Below are positions 12,001-26,784 of a stretch of 64,000 bases of DNA, piece after piece. Within the stretch, counting starts at the first letter, position 1. The number at the start of each line of letters is the position of its first letter. Under the pieces are notes generated by a model that was not told the origin of the DNA, did no database searches, and saw only the letters and a list, made by a program, of their open reading frames with translations. The stretch comes from Acanthaster planci (lineage: Eukaryota > Echinodermata > Asteroidea > Valvatida > Acanthasteridae). Made by a program: the position numbers and the translations under genes. The stretch covers positions 285,746 to 349,745 of the forward strand of contig NW_019091357.1 of the NCBI RefSeq assembly GCF_001949145.1, given 5' to 3'.

Positions 12001-13975
12001 ACGGACAACAGGGTTACTTCCCTGCTAACTATGTGGCTGATGAATGTAAGAAGGGGGCGGGGAAAATATTAGGATGGAGGGATAACAGGTTCATGATGAA
12101 TATGTAACAGATCATTGTAAGGATGGATGAGTGGGGGGAGGGGCTCAGTTAAGAAGGTAGGGGGTGGATAGGAATTGGTCATATTACTGCTGTATTGGTT
12201 AGACAAGACTTCAGTGCCAAACCATTTGCACTAGACTTTCACCCACGCCTAGCCGTGACCTGAAGGGAACAGTTAAACGCCTTCCATTTAGATTCAACTT
12301 GTTTCTGTGAGGGGAAATATCCTGCACATCTATGACTTATACCACAATGGTAAAATGATTTTATTGTTATTTAATAATTTAACATTATTTTTTGTGCAAT
12401 TTCTGTGAAGGAGATGACCATGAGGTTGAAGCACTGTTGTTACAGAGGTTGATTTTTATTAATTAGCAAGATACATCCTTTTTACTCTGTGATTCTCAAA
12501 TGTTTACTGCCGATAATAGCACACTTTATCCAGAAAGGATTGTGTCCTACTGATAGCTAACGTTTGCCCATGCAATTCTGGGAGCAGACTTCCTCATGAG
12601 ACTCAGAATTACAGAAGAAACATTTGGCATTTGCTTTGTGTTCTTTGGTCTGTGGATGGACAGATTTTGAAGAGGAACAGGAAGTCAAATATCTTGGGGA
12701 AATTCCCGGTAGTACCGGGGCAGAAGAGACCGACTCGGCTAGTACTACACCACGCAGGAGGGGCAAGACAAAATTCAAAAAGGACGGGTCAAAGGTCAGT
12801 TACTACAGTTACTACAGTTTCATCGAAAGTGTATTTTGGTATATTTGGGATTTTTCTAACCATCAGTTTTTTATTGGTATTTATTGCTTTGATAATGTAC
12901 TCTAGTGGACCTAGTCGCTGCCGGCTTATGTGACCATCAGTAGTTGTATTGATATTGACTTGGTTATAATACAAAAACTACATTAGTATTACCTGTGCTG
13001 CCAAAACATGTTTTTGGGTGACAACAGGAATTCTTGAAGTTATTTTATTGTATTTTGTCTCCTACAGATGACAGCAGTTGTCACTAAAAGCGGTGAACTT
13101 AAGATCTTGTCAGCTGCAGAGGACAGTGATCTAGACATCACACCAGCTACAAGGTAAAAGATTTTAATGTTTTATTTCTTGTCAGAAAGCACTGAGCATG
13201 CAGTGGTAGCAACATTTTGTCAGGTAGGCCAATAATCATTTTACAGTTTACGTAACAAAACTCTCATGAAAATTTCTTCAACAGTCAGAGGAGAAGGAAG
13301 AAGAAAACCCTATCCCGAGAGCTTGCAGTGGATCTTAGCCGCAATGGGAGCGATATTGCAGATGAAGACACCACACCTCGCAGGCAGCGAACCAGGACAA
13401 GGACATCAAGTGCCCAGAGACGTCTAGCGTCCTCCTTTGACACTGTGGATGTTGGCATTCCACCAAGATCTCACAAGAAACGCTCCAAGACTGTGGATGA
13501 CACAGTGTTGTCAAATGAGGACCTAGCAGGGAGTTCCAGAACAACATCACGCCTCAGCAAGACAATGTCACAGGAAGAACTTTTAGCTGGATCTGAGGAC
13601 GTTAAACAGAGGACTCCAAAACCTCGCAAAAAGCACTCCAAGACAGCTGGCAACACTCTACTATCAAGCGAAGAACAAAACTCCAAAACAAATCCTAAAA
13701 TTTCTAAGACATTATCAAGGGAGCAACTTCTGAGCGGATCTGAGGACATTGAACCAAGGACACCAAAACCTCGCAAGAAGCGCTCAAAGACTTCAGAGGA
13801 GGCAACTCTGTCCAATGGCAACACCGTTGGGAGTTCCAGGAAACCAGAGCTTAAGTCAGCTTCCCAAGATGGGTATCTGAGTGGGTCCCAAGAAGAGGTG
13901 GAACCAAGGACACCAAAGGAGAAGAAAGGTGGAAAGAGGAAACAGAAGATGAACCACACTGAGAGGACAGTTTAA
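2..13975 (+). CDS. AHI1: Jouberin (AHI1), 5'-partial, 22 exons in window
   Basis: Jouberin is a scaffold of the ciliary transition zone and basal body. Exons, all joining in phase: 2-63, 288-383, 1085-1187, 1446-1541, 1652-1750, 1919-2044, 2449-2516, 2848-2976, 3147-3201, 3308-3592, 3944-4085, 6399-6546, 6694-6827, 7061-7201, 7767-7945, 9043-9189, 10119-10199, 11536-11664, about 11811-12045, 12664-12794, 13068-13153, 13285-13975 (stop), giving about 1120 residues. Domain order: a C2-like region ([23 protein letters not shown]); WD40 repeats from about 2880 to 7201 ([30 protein letters not shown]); a charged linker (exon 7767); a Gln/Pro/Thr-rich linker; an SH3 domain ([36 protein letters not shown]). 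The tail carries three basic repeats of roughly 48 residues with a shared RTPKPRKK core. The coding N-terminus lies left of the window. The intron after 6827 starts GC. The 5' edge of the SH3 exon and a possible extra exon between 7202 and 7766 are the weakest points. Confidence 0.93.
676..1050 (+). mobile_element. tRNA-derived SINE in an AHI1 intron
   Basis: A pol III A-box-like block (TGACCTAGTGG, 687-697) is followed 33 bp later by an exact B box GGTTCGAATCC (731-741). The body contains a CORE/MIR-like stretch (CTTGGGCGCAAGTCACTT, around 763-781). The 3' end is a GGGCGC-TTTCTAAGTGCTTG segment followed by a TTATTA-type triplet tail to about 1050. This A box, B box, body and simple-repeat tail is the standard anatomy of a tRNA-derived SINE. 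It sits in the intron between exons 288-383 and 1085-1187, and its tail ends only about 35 bp from the next exon. Outer borders are approximate and I did not identify target-site duplications. Confidence 0.8.
3780..3850 (-). mobile_element. decayed tRNA-like SINE head
   Basis: Read on the minus strand, a B-box-like AGTTCAAGTCC (3784-3794) lies downstream of an A-box-like AGTTCAAGTGGTG (about 3827-3840), with a leucine-tRNA-like spacer between them. No intact cloverleaf is evident, so this is more likely the eroded head of a second SINE family than a tRNA gene. It sits in the AHI1 intron between 3593 and 3943. Confidence 0.4.
4078..4157 (+). repeat. 40-bp tandem duplication spanning an AHI1 splice donor
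   Basis: Two adjacent copies (4078-4117 and 4118-4157) begin GACCTCAGGTAGGTAATGAC and differ at a few positions. The first copy contains the donor CAG|GTAGGT used by the exon ending at 4085. The second copy repeats the same donor exactly 40 bp downstream. Confidence 0.9.
4158..6398. other. AHI1 intron, no further feature recognised
   Basis: Unique-looking AT-rich intron sequence. The short ORFs here lack domain similarity that I can recognise and have no splice context. A segment around 5050-5750 is slightly richer in GC than its surroundings but shows no coding signal that I trust. Confidence 0.5.
8169..8370 (+). repeat. 101-bp direct tandem duplication in an AHI1 intron
   Basis: Two head-to-tail copies (8169-8269 and 8270-8370) starting TTGTTTTAGCTGCAAGT and ending GGATACAGTTTTTTCA, with about ten scattered differences. 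The duplication explains the repetitive antisense ORF here. There is no coding evidence. Confidence 0.88.
8371..9042. other. AHI1 intron, nothing recognised
   Basis: AT-rich intron between the coiled linker exon and the Gln-rich exon. I see no repeat, RNA gene or conserved ORF. Confidence 0.4.
9480..9665. repeat. degenerate TGACA/TGTCA-rich intron tract
   Basis: Within about 180 bp the words TGTCA, TGACA and ATGCATG recur many times on both strands, giving an internally repetitive, dyad-rich texture without a clean unit length. It lies in the AHI1 intron between 9190 and 10118. Function is unknown and the texture may be only a decayed satellite. Confidence 0.3.
10200..11535. other. AHI1 intron, nothing recognised
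   Basis: AT-rich sequence between the Pro/Thr-rich microexon ending at 10199 and the exon at 11536. No feature seen. Confidence 0.4.
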
Positions 13976-14587
13976 CATGCTTGCAAGTGCCCACGCTTCT
14001 TGGATACCTGTGGTGCTGGCTTTAAATGGTATTGCAGAGCAAACAGTCTTCACCAAAAAAAGATGTCCCTTCAAGAGATCTACTAGCTTACACTGCATAC
14101 CTTAGATCCCAAACCCAATCCCAGGCCACAGTAATTTGCACATAAATGTTGAATGTAAACATTGGTTACGCTTGAAGTATAGAAAGCACTGCAATATGTC
14201 AGGTGAGTGAGGTTTTATATTGCATATGTGAATACTGTACAGTTTCTTGAAACAAAAGCTTTTTCTTTATTTATTGATTGATTGATAACCTGAATCGTGA
14301 GTTTACCTCGGCCAGTGTACAGAAGTTTTGTGAGTATTGAGTTGTGTCATTTCTTCAGTCATTTTTTTCAATTTTGCATTTGCTTGGCGGAAAGCTTTAA
14401 TGAGGCTGTCAACACATATTCTAAAGATATTCCTCCAGCAATAAATAGGACAAATTAAGATTTTCAGGAATCCAGCATGTCTCGGCAAAGAATTTCAAAA
14501 TTACAACTTAGAAAATAACAACAATCTGTTGTCTTTTTATTGCAATGTTTTATTACACCTTGTATATCAACGACGAACAAACCTGTA

Positions 14588-14593
14588 AATAAA
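14588..14593 (+). terminator. AHI1 poly(A) signal
   Basis: AATAAA about 610 bp after the AHI1 stop codon, within a plausible 3' UTR. Confidence 0.6.
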
Positions 14594-14599
14594 AGGTTT

Positions 14600-16777
14600 T
14601 GCAATGCTCAGTCCAGTATACTGTGCATTGCATTGCATGGCATGCAGTACTTTTTAAACACAAGATATCCGTCCACCTTAAGTAGGGTTGACCTTTATGG
14701 TTTTCTTTCCTTGCCATAGAAAATTTCAATTACCCAGCATTTTACATAAGTTAACGTCTATTGTGCTTGTTTATCTTTGATCATAAGAGCTCAGGAGCTA
14801 CTGGTGCCATTTTTTTAAAGTGCCGCTGTGCGGCGATGTAATTTCTACATCAACAATGAAAACTTCTTGTGCTCCTATTTTTAAAGCAGCAGTCTTTTAG
14901 CTTGACTTTCTTTACACTCTCCATGTCTTTTGATACTAAAGAAATGCCCGTCATACCAGTGGCTCTTAAATGCTTGTAATACTTCCAAAAATTGCAAGTA
15001 GACACCGTTGATTTATTTGAATTCTGGTGTGTTATGAGTGTTTTATGAACTTGGTTTATGGCCAAAAAGTTGGGCCTTGGTCCAGTATATTTGAGCAGAG
15101 AAGTCGTTACACACTTGCGTAGTTCATGCAAAACGGCTTTTATATTTCATGCAACATTTAGCAACATTTACACAACAAATACATCTGCCATATTGGATTT
15201 AATATGAAAATTATTCTCAACAAGCCCTCAAGAGATGTAGTTTTCTGGAAACTGATTTTTGACAGTTGAGCTTTTACAAGCTCTTTCAGGACCAGATTCC
15301 ATGGAGGAAAATGAACAGAATTCAAATCTTCATTTGCATTCACAACAAAACTGACGTTGTAAATTTTATACAATTGTATTTGCTGAGAATAACGTAAATG
15401 TACTTGAATTTTTAATCATTGTACTGCCTTATGACACATTTTAAAATTTCACTTTTTATTTAAAGCAAATTATAAAAATTCATGTTTCTCATAACATCTT
15501 ATCTATTTTAGTTTGTCACCTTGTTTGTTGCTTTTTTTGACAATACTGTTAGCCTTGTTTGCAGATGGCAAATGGCATGTTTCATAAGTTGAAGAATGTT
15601 CCTGTTGACCGTTAACTTTGCAAGTTGCAAAATCTCAACACATACAAACACGAAATGAAGGAAGAATGTTGGAAATTATTTTAAAAATGTCAGATGCATC
15701 ATTAAAAAAAGCTGTTTACGTCACAGATATACATAAATATATATCGTCTTGAGAAGGCACACATTAAAGTTCTGACAATCAAACAAGCTTAATTATTGAA
15801 TTCTTCAATAACAAAATGCACAGAATTATTTCATATATTTCCTCTGCATCAAGCATTTCTCTGAATACAAAACCTTGCAAAAGGCAAACGGTGTTAAATT
15901 TGTTAACTTGGACGGATTAGGGAACTCACCACTGGCTGAATTGTTTCAATGCCCAAATATATGGCTGCATTGCATATATCATACAGAGTATAGCCAGTTT
16001 CTATTTGAAGAAACATCCTGCTGCCTGCTCTGAATGTTCTCATTTTATTGGTCCTATTCCCAACATTGCTTTAAAAACCTAGTTTCTGAAACTCAGAAAA
16101 GCTGCGTGTTGCCTCCAACATGAATTCAGAATTCTAAATGACATCAAACTGGGCACCAGATAACTGGAATCCAAATTTGTGAAAGGAATTTTCTCATTAA
16201 GTGGAGCAATCCTCACAGCACTTGAAAATATTCAAACTTTCCAATTACGTTCTTTTGATTAAAGTCACCTTAATCAGAATGTGCCAAACGTCACACATTC
16301 ACAAACAGTCCCTCCTTACAATGGCTTGCAGGCAGGTGTTGCATATCTTGACAACCTGATGCAGACAGGCCTCTCCTGTTCAAAGCAAGATGCTTGAAGG
16401 CACTATGTGATTTCCATTCATACTAGGATGTACTTTGCTGTTGGCCAGATCAAGACCTGATGCATCTGGGTAGCTGAAATGCCTTGACTCGTGAATCATT
16501 GCTCTGTCAAAAAAGTTCAGCAAAATGCTACTGATAATTGTGTTAAGTTAGCTCTCTGTCTACGTATGCATTGTTAATGTTAAGCACGTTTTTTTCTGTT
16601 TCAAAACATCTTAAGCACATTTTCACTGATGTGCACCTAAAGACCAAACCAATAAATGTCAAGAAAGAAAAGAATGAACATAAAAACTTCTGCAAACAAA
16701 ACTTAAATGAAACGGAACGACTGACTGGACAGACCGAACTGCTTAAATTTTTGATGACATTTCTTACAACCTTTTAC
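14600..16777. other. convergent 3' region between AHI1 and PPP1R42
   Basis: This is the tail-to-tail gap. On the minus strand, possible PPP1R42 poly(A) signals read as TTTATT on the plus strand at 15455-15460 and again near 14536 and 14548. The terminal PPP1R42 exon should lie somewhere in this stretch, but I could not place it securely. No other gene is evident. Confidence 0.5.
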
Positions 16778-20400
<3,623 letters not shown>

Positions 20401-20655
20401 GTTGTCAGGATACTGGTTCAATCTGATCCGTGCTAATGTTTGAATTCAACTTGATCAACCAGGCATTTTCCAATAGAAGATACACATCCACTCCAACGTG
20501 ATCAGAGACACGGTTTGAGGTAAAAATGAAGAAGTTAATGGACTAGCATCCCTTGTCTCTTGGATCCGTCACTCATTTTGGCAACCGTAGTCTAGGTGAC
20601 TTGACCGTACACACACTTAAATTAGCCTGTCCACTGTAGGTGTTCACTCCTGAAT
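20401..20655 (-). promoter_or_regulatory. PPP1R42 5' UTR with a 13-codon upstream ORF
   Basis: A minus-strand acceptor TTTTCTTCTTCAG ends at 20656, suggesting a spliced 5' UTR exon from 20655 into the first coding exon. It contains an upstream ATG at 20574-20576 (minus) opening a 13-codon ORF that stops at 20535. A matching donor upstream is CAGAG|GTAAAA at about 21424, which would place the transcription start near 21.45-21.6 kb. Confidence 0.5.
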
Positions 20656-20732
20656 CTGAAGAAGAAAATCATGTGATCAGTTCTGTTGATTACCATTATT
20701 TTCTGAAATTTTCTAACATTTTCTAAAATAAC

Positions 20733-22435
20733 TAGGCCTACTGGTAGCCTTAGGCCTAAATGATAAAACAGAATCTTTCACAACCGTGAATCTGAATTAT
20801 TGACAAACCCTGCAAATCAACATCAACTACGGTTAGGCCTAGGGTGTAATTACTACAAAAAGACTGAGCAATCCCACGTATTAACCAATCATGCCTTAAA
20901 TTTAGTACTCTGCCATGTCTGCACCAGTGTAGTGTAGTGTTTCTAGTGTAGTCACCAACTTTGCAATCATGACCGTCATGACTTGATGTCATGACTGTAG
21001 TTTTGACACTAAACATCGTGCACTAGGCCTACACTGTTCACATGGTTATGCATCACTGGTGCCTTGAAAAGCTGTTCATTGTTAATGTTATTTTTATTTA
21101 GTTACATAGAATGCACAAAAATTTACTGGAGCATATGATCCTAGTGATAGGCCTCCCCTCGCTCTAACTCCAACTCCATTTCATCATCGACAAAACATAA
21201 AGAAGGAATCATGCATAGTTACAGGGCGGCCCTAGGCCTAAAAAATGTTAAGGCATCATGCATGGCGAATAGTGACAAGGCCTAGGCATATCAATGTCTG
21301 ATGTTAGTTACGCTGCCTTTTTCTGAGTTTAAATTATTCAGGTCCACATCGTGCAACAAGTTAGCACAATTATGAATTAACGACGAAAGATCTCCGAGTC
21401 CTCAGATTACCTTTTAATTTTACCTCTGATGCAACAGGTAGCTGGTATGCAAAACGTAAATTTTTAAAATCTTCCTGTCCATAAATACACATGCATCTTC
21501 GGTGCTCGTTAAAATTTCACAGCACCTGCACCGTGTTAATAGCATATACGCACATTGCACGTCGCTGTGTTACGCCGGTGAACTGTCACGTGATACAATG
21601 TCAACGTTGCTACGGAAATAGCCATTTCTTCTTAATTGTCGTATAAGTACAGATATTTGAACAAAATACCTCTTCGTACACACTATTTCATCTTGAATTA
21701 CCCTTTAGTAGTAAGGAAAAATATGATTAATTTCAGTCAATAACAAGTTTTTAATCTTGCGAAAGAGGATAACAGAATAAAGCTGGTTACTATTTTTTTA
21801 TGTATGAAGAACCGGGTACGTGACAAGATACCAGTAATGCTATCGTGGCGAGCAAGATGGCGACACACTTAGCCGATTTAGATTTTCCTCCGTATGTCAT
21901 AAAATGCGTCGACGAAACTCACTTTCTTGTCGCAGGAGGAGGCGGACACGCCAGAACTGGAGTTCCAAATTTTATAGTAAGTCGTCATTTGTGAAAACCA
22001 TAATTTTTTTACCAAGTTACAGGCATTTTGGGAGTTAGGCCTATTTGTTTTTAATTTAAGAGTAAATGGTAACGAAGCGTTTATGTGTACCGAAATGCTT
22101 TTATTTTCGACACCATGTATCATGGAGCCTATCGATATCATGCCTGTGTTAATGTTATGAACTTGTGGTGTTGGGGTACACGGACTTGTACTTTGTAGGC
22201 TAAACTAGTCTGAGTAACTTTGACTCGCCTTTTAACTCTTGGACATGGTGAGGCGATTAACAGATATAATACTATTGATAGGCATGATAGGCATGGGCAT
22301 ATAGCACTGGTAGTGGTACTACTTTAGGCCTAGCTCGACCTGGGGTCTGTCTAGTACTAGTACATAATAAGGAAAGAGTTCCATAGGCCTAGGCTTACTT
22401 ATTAGTAATTAACAATAATAGGCCTTCACTTACTC
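20733..22435. repeat. cluster of the palindrome TAGGCCTA over the divergent promoter
   Basis: Exact TAGGCCTA octamers are at 20733, 20751, 20834, 21024, 21233, 22036, 22325 and 22384, with near matches at 21148, 21278 and 22429. Elsewhere in the window I noticed exact copies only at 31309 and 49447. The cluster spans the PPP1R42 5' UTR intron, the shared promoter and the first PREB intron. Confidence 0.75.
21425..21856. promoter_or_regulatory. bidirectional promoter, PPP1R42 / PREB
   Basis: The two genes diverge from this interval. It contains GTTGCTACGGAAAT (21606-21619), which matches the RFX X-box form GTTGCCATGGAAAC at 11 of 14 positions, and an E-box CACGTG (21587-21592). No TATA box is obvious. 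PREB's start codon is at 21857. The inferred non-coding PPP1R42 exon ends at about 21424. Promoter assignment is inferred from gene orientation and motifs only. Confidence 0.5.
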
Positions 22436-25400
22436 GGACATGTCGGACTGTCGCAGCTATTAAACACATATGGAAGTCTTGGAAAGAAAGGTGATCCTGA
22501 TGCCACTTGCTTGGTTGATTATACACCAAAATCTTATCTTTCTTATTGGGCACGTTTTTAGGGAGGTCAATATTTGTCCTAATTTGGTAATCATCTGGCT
22601 TTTTATTGTTTATATTTGGTGACAAGGAAATCTTTGAATTGCAAAGGAGAGGGCGACGCTTGTTTGCAGACAGCAAATTGCAGTATGACACGGATGTAGG
22701 CGAGGACAGGGCTGCCATTATGAATGCTGCCCTAAGGTTAGCCCAAGGATTTCCTTAAAAGCAGTTTTACTAATTACTGTCAACACACTGTCAACAGTAC
22801 CATCAACATGTCACACTGTCAACACCTCTGAAATACATGGTATAGCCCGAGTTCCGTTAGAAGGCAAAGTGGCGGTCAACGACTAGACTGCTTAGAGATA
22901 AATTTTTTGTGTGTGAAAATACTCCATTTTCAAAGTTGGAATGTAACCCAAAAATTCTTGTTAGCAAATATTAAAGTTCTGTGCCTCTTAGCTGAATTTT
23001 ACTGAATTTTGGACGTGTTGACGTTGAATAGCAAGACCCTACAAAAGTGTCTGTCTGAACACAGCAACTCTGTCTGTGGAATTGGAATTTCAACCATCAC
23101 TTCTTTCATTGGGTCAGTTTTGCCTGTCAAGGGCATAACCAAGGGCAGATTCAGAACCAAATTTTTTTTGTGGGGGTGGGACCAAATTTTTTTTTGGGGG
23201 GGGAAGCAAAAATATTTTAACGTAGCCTGGTATTGCATATCGTAGGGTAGGGGCTACACTTTGGGGTTTTTAGAAGAAAGAGAAATGAAATGGGCCAAAG
23301 ACATCACTGTATTTATCACTCTCCCCCCCAATATTCATGTGTAAGGTTTACACAGCCTTATATTAGTATGTAATATTTCTTTGCAGTTTATTGGTTATTG
23401 GTTTGTTCGTCTCTCAGATTTGACGGCAAAGAGTATCTTCTGGCAGCAGGAAAAGATGAAAAATGCCAATTTTACAAGTTTGTCAAAACAAAAGAAGCAA
23501 TGAAAGAGGGCGAAGAGGAGCCAAAACCCAACCAGACATCTAACAATGGGAATGACACAGGTTACTAGACTTAGTAAATGGTCTCATGATAACCAAGATT
23601 ATCCGAACACTCGCTTCATGCAGTGTCATTCAGTGTTGTGTTGGGTGAAATCCTCTTCATGGAATTGCAGCATTAGGTCTGCATGTGTGGAAATGGTCTC
23701 CAATTATGAATAATGAAAAAAAGCAACATGACCAGAATTCGTATTCCTTTGAGTCCAAATTGCATACAGTGCTTGCTTGAATTCCAACCTCCAACTTTAT
23801 CTAATGACTTCAGTTAGGCACCTGATATTTTCTCCCTAAAAGAAAAAGCTCGAGTAAATGTGTGTAATTTATAATAAATATGGATCTGAAGTTTTAGATT
23901 CAATTTTCTGAGCTTGACATTTTATAGAAGGCCTGTACTTCTGAACTTGTATTTGTAGGTAGCACAAGAAAACGCAAGAAAGCAAAAGAAGCCAAGCAGA
24001 CTGCAGACAGCAATAAATCCAAAGAGAGTACTACCAAGTCAGAGAAGACTTCCTCACAGGAACCAGCTGTAGTTGTCACCAAATTTGACCTCGAGAGATT
24101 AGGATCGGTTCAGACAGATTTCACAGATGGAGACAAATATCAGAAAGCAGTTTGCTTCTCACCGAACGGAATGTTTTTTGCCACTGGAGGCGCAGACGGA
24201 CATGTCAGAATGTGGTCTGTAAGTTACAGTCTTGTATGCTAAGCAAGATAAGGGATGGAGGGTAACCCCCCTTACCTGTCAAGTCCCTATACACACTCTA
24301 GACTATTGTTGCCAAACATATCCCCCTAGAAGTCTGTAAAGAATTCCTGAGATTCCGATCAAACAATGACCAACACAAAGGCTGCTTCAAGTGTAGTATT
24401 GCTATGGTTGAAGGTTCATTTGTGGTAAAACTGCTTCCAAATGTAGGAGTTTGTTATCTCAAAATCAATTTTTGAGCTGTTAGCCAGGAATTGTTTTGAC
24501 AGTTGTACTTTTTGCTACTGAGAATTATTAAGCAGGAAAGTGACTGATAAATCTGGATAAAAATCCAGGGAAGGAAAGTATCAAATTGTGTTCTAAAATT
24601 TTTGACTAAAAAGTCAAATGTGAGTTTAATACCAAAATACATGTACACGTACCTCCAAAAGATACCTTATTCATTTTTTGATCTGCATTCCATCACAGTA
24701 TCCATCATTTGAGAAACAGTACGAGATAAAAGCTCACTCCAAAGAAGTGGATGATATTATCATAAACCCTCTAGGAAACAGGGTAAGTTTTTGACGTCTC
24801 CTTTGTACTTCTCTGTTTATAGCGAACAATCCTGTCTATTTTATGCAACAAAGGCGGAGTTCAGGATTAATGCTTTCCCGGGACAGCAAGATGATTGCAG
24901 TAACCAATTGCCAATCCATTACCAAATTTTAAGGGGGGAGGGGGTCAAACTTGTTAGGGGTCAAATAAATTCAGAAATTTTTGCATGTAACCTTTTATGG
25001 TCTTTCTGAGGGGTGAAGCTCCATTTTGGGGCTTTTTACACACTCTATGAAGAAAGGGATATGAAATTTACTGTCCATTATTTTTCCCCCTAAAAATCTG
25101 CCCGTTGTCTCTTTTTTTGCCCTCCCCCCAGATCAGCCCATGAAAATGATTGTTTTTTTTCATAAATTTTTGCATGCTGTTTTTAGCTGGTATCTGTGTC
25201 CAGAGACTCAACAGCCATCGTATGGAAAACAGTGGATGGCAGCAAAATGTGCGATCTGAAATGGGATGGGGTAAAGGCTGAGCAGACTACCAGTTACAGA
25301 GTTAGGTGCTGTAGGTAGGTTGAGGGTGTTGGGAACCAGTTGAATCTGCACTAGAACTGAATGTGTTGTGTCCAGTTTTCAAATGTATGCTCTTGTATTC

Positions 25401-26784
25401 ACAAAGTTTGATTTCAAGAAGAGACGAATGAAATATCAGTTGTTATGCTCCTCTCTGTCAGGTTTGGCTTTATTGATAGCGACCCCAGCAAGTCCAACAT
25501 GTACACCATCCACATCCCTCGCATCCAGGGCAAGACGAAGTCTTCTTACCTCACTCGATGGAATGCCATCAAGTACACACCAGAAAAGACCGTTTGCACG
25601 GGAACTGATGTCTTGTCAGCTTTGAATATTAGGTGAGTTAAAGTTGGCATCTGTAAGTGTGACAAGCTAGATGTGAATAGTATTACTGTTTCCTAAATTA
25701 TCCTTCTGAAATGTCTTACATAAAAGATGGAACATTTTCAAGACCATAAAACTCATCACAATTATAATATCATTGTTCCACAGACAGAAACTGGTAAGGT
25801 TCATTAGTAATCAACTTTTGATGGACAAAGAAAACCAACTGATGTTGGGTTTAAACCTGCTACATGTACCTTTGAAATTTCACATCTGTGTGGATATTTT
25901 AATACACATTTGAAATTTTCTTTGGCCCAATAATGAGCATTATGAAAGACCATGTCCTCATCAGTCACTAGAAATAGTTTTATATATAAATCAATTACTA
26001 ATAATTTGCCCTCCTTTTTCCCGTGACAGTCACAGTGGTAATCTGGTCGGTCTAGGCACAATGTCTGGCTCCATTGGCGTCTATATCTCCTTCAGTTTGC
26101 AGGTAAGCTTGCTATGACATGTACTACATGTGCAGAAATGCAAGCCTTGCGTACAGTGTGTTTATGCTCTTATTCATTCATCACTTTTTTTCATCAATTT
26201 TTTCAGTTTGTTGAAGCATTGGAGTTCTTTTCTGGATGGCTTTCAGTTTTCTTCATACCTTTGTGACAACTGTAGATAGTCATGGACCTGGATGTCAAAG
26301 CTTTTGACCCCTTGGACCGTGAGAAGTGAAATAATCTTGTCATTGCTGTTTTTATTTGTTATCAGAAATTGCGTGTGGTGAAAGATGTGCACGGTATCTT
26401 TGTGACAGGACTCTGTTTTGTTCCGATGACAAGAACAACGCGTGACCTACTCGGAGACCTTGAGACAGCTGTGCTGAGCGTATCCGCTGACAAGAAAGTA
26501 TCCATTGTTGCCTTGGAACCCCCAAGTAAGCTTTGCCTCTACTTGCAGATTCTGGAGTGTTACACTTAAGTTGTTTTGAGAAAAAAAAATGATAAACCTA
26601 TTAACAAACCTACAAAATGTTTGCCCCTGAGTACAAAATCCATTATTCTGGGTCTGTTTCTACTTTATGTTCCTTCTTTGTTTACATTCCAGTGGAATTT
26701 CCAGCATGGTTGATGTTCGTTGGAGCATTCCTACTCATCATTCTCATCTTCACAGGATTAGCGGCACTCGGCCTCAGCTTTTAA
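21857..26784 (+). CDS. PREB: PREB / Sec12, ER guanine-nucleotide exchange factor for Sar1
   Basis: Sec12/PREB is an ER membrane protein whose cytosolic WD40 propeller catalyses nucleotide exchange on Sar1, starting COPII vesicle formation. Ten exons join in phase: 21857-21976, 22627-22736, 23418-23560, 23959-24218, 24699-24782, 25187-25314, 25462-25632, 26030-26102, 26366-26525, 26693-26784 (stop), giving 446 residues. The ATG at 21857 follows AGCAAG and opens MATHLADLDFPPYV. Visible features: the N-terminal blade FLVAGGGGHARTGVPNFI; a Lys/Ser-rich insert (exon 23959) like the low-complexity insert of vertebrate PREB; WD-type strands (FFATGGADGHVRMW, LVSVSRDSTAIVWK, GNLVGLGTMSGSIGVYISFS); and a C-terminal single transmembrane helix FPAWLMFVGAFLLIILIFTG encoded by the last exon. 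This gives tail-anchored (type II-like) topology with almost no lumenal part. Confidence 0.95.
23141..23340 (+). repeat. dispersed repeat copy A (GGGCAGATTCAG end), PREB intron 2
   Basis: Begins AAGGGCAGATTCAG, then T- and G-homopolymer stretches, then GGGGCTACACTTTGGGGTTTTT and a purine-rich AGAAAGAGAAATGAAA block, ending near a C-run. It shares this order with copies B and C. Confidence 0.5.
24851..25135 (+). repeat. dispersed repeat copy B, PREB intron 5
   Basis: Begins AAGGCGGAGTTCAGGATTAA, has a G-rich block (AAGGGGGGAGGGGGTC), then TGAAGCTCCATTTTGGGGCT, GAAAGGGATATGAAA and a C-run before CAGATCAGCCC. Order and several words match copy A; it is diverged. Confidence 0.5.

Noticed and set aside
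13471-13959. 162-residue minus-strand ORF over the last AHI1 exon
   Set aside because: Antisense of the repeated basic tail. No start context, domain or splice support.
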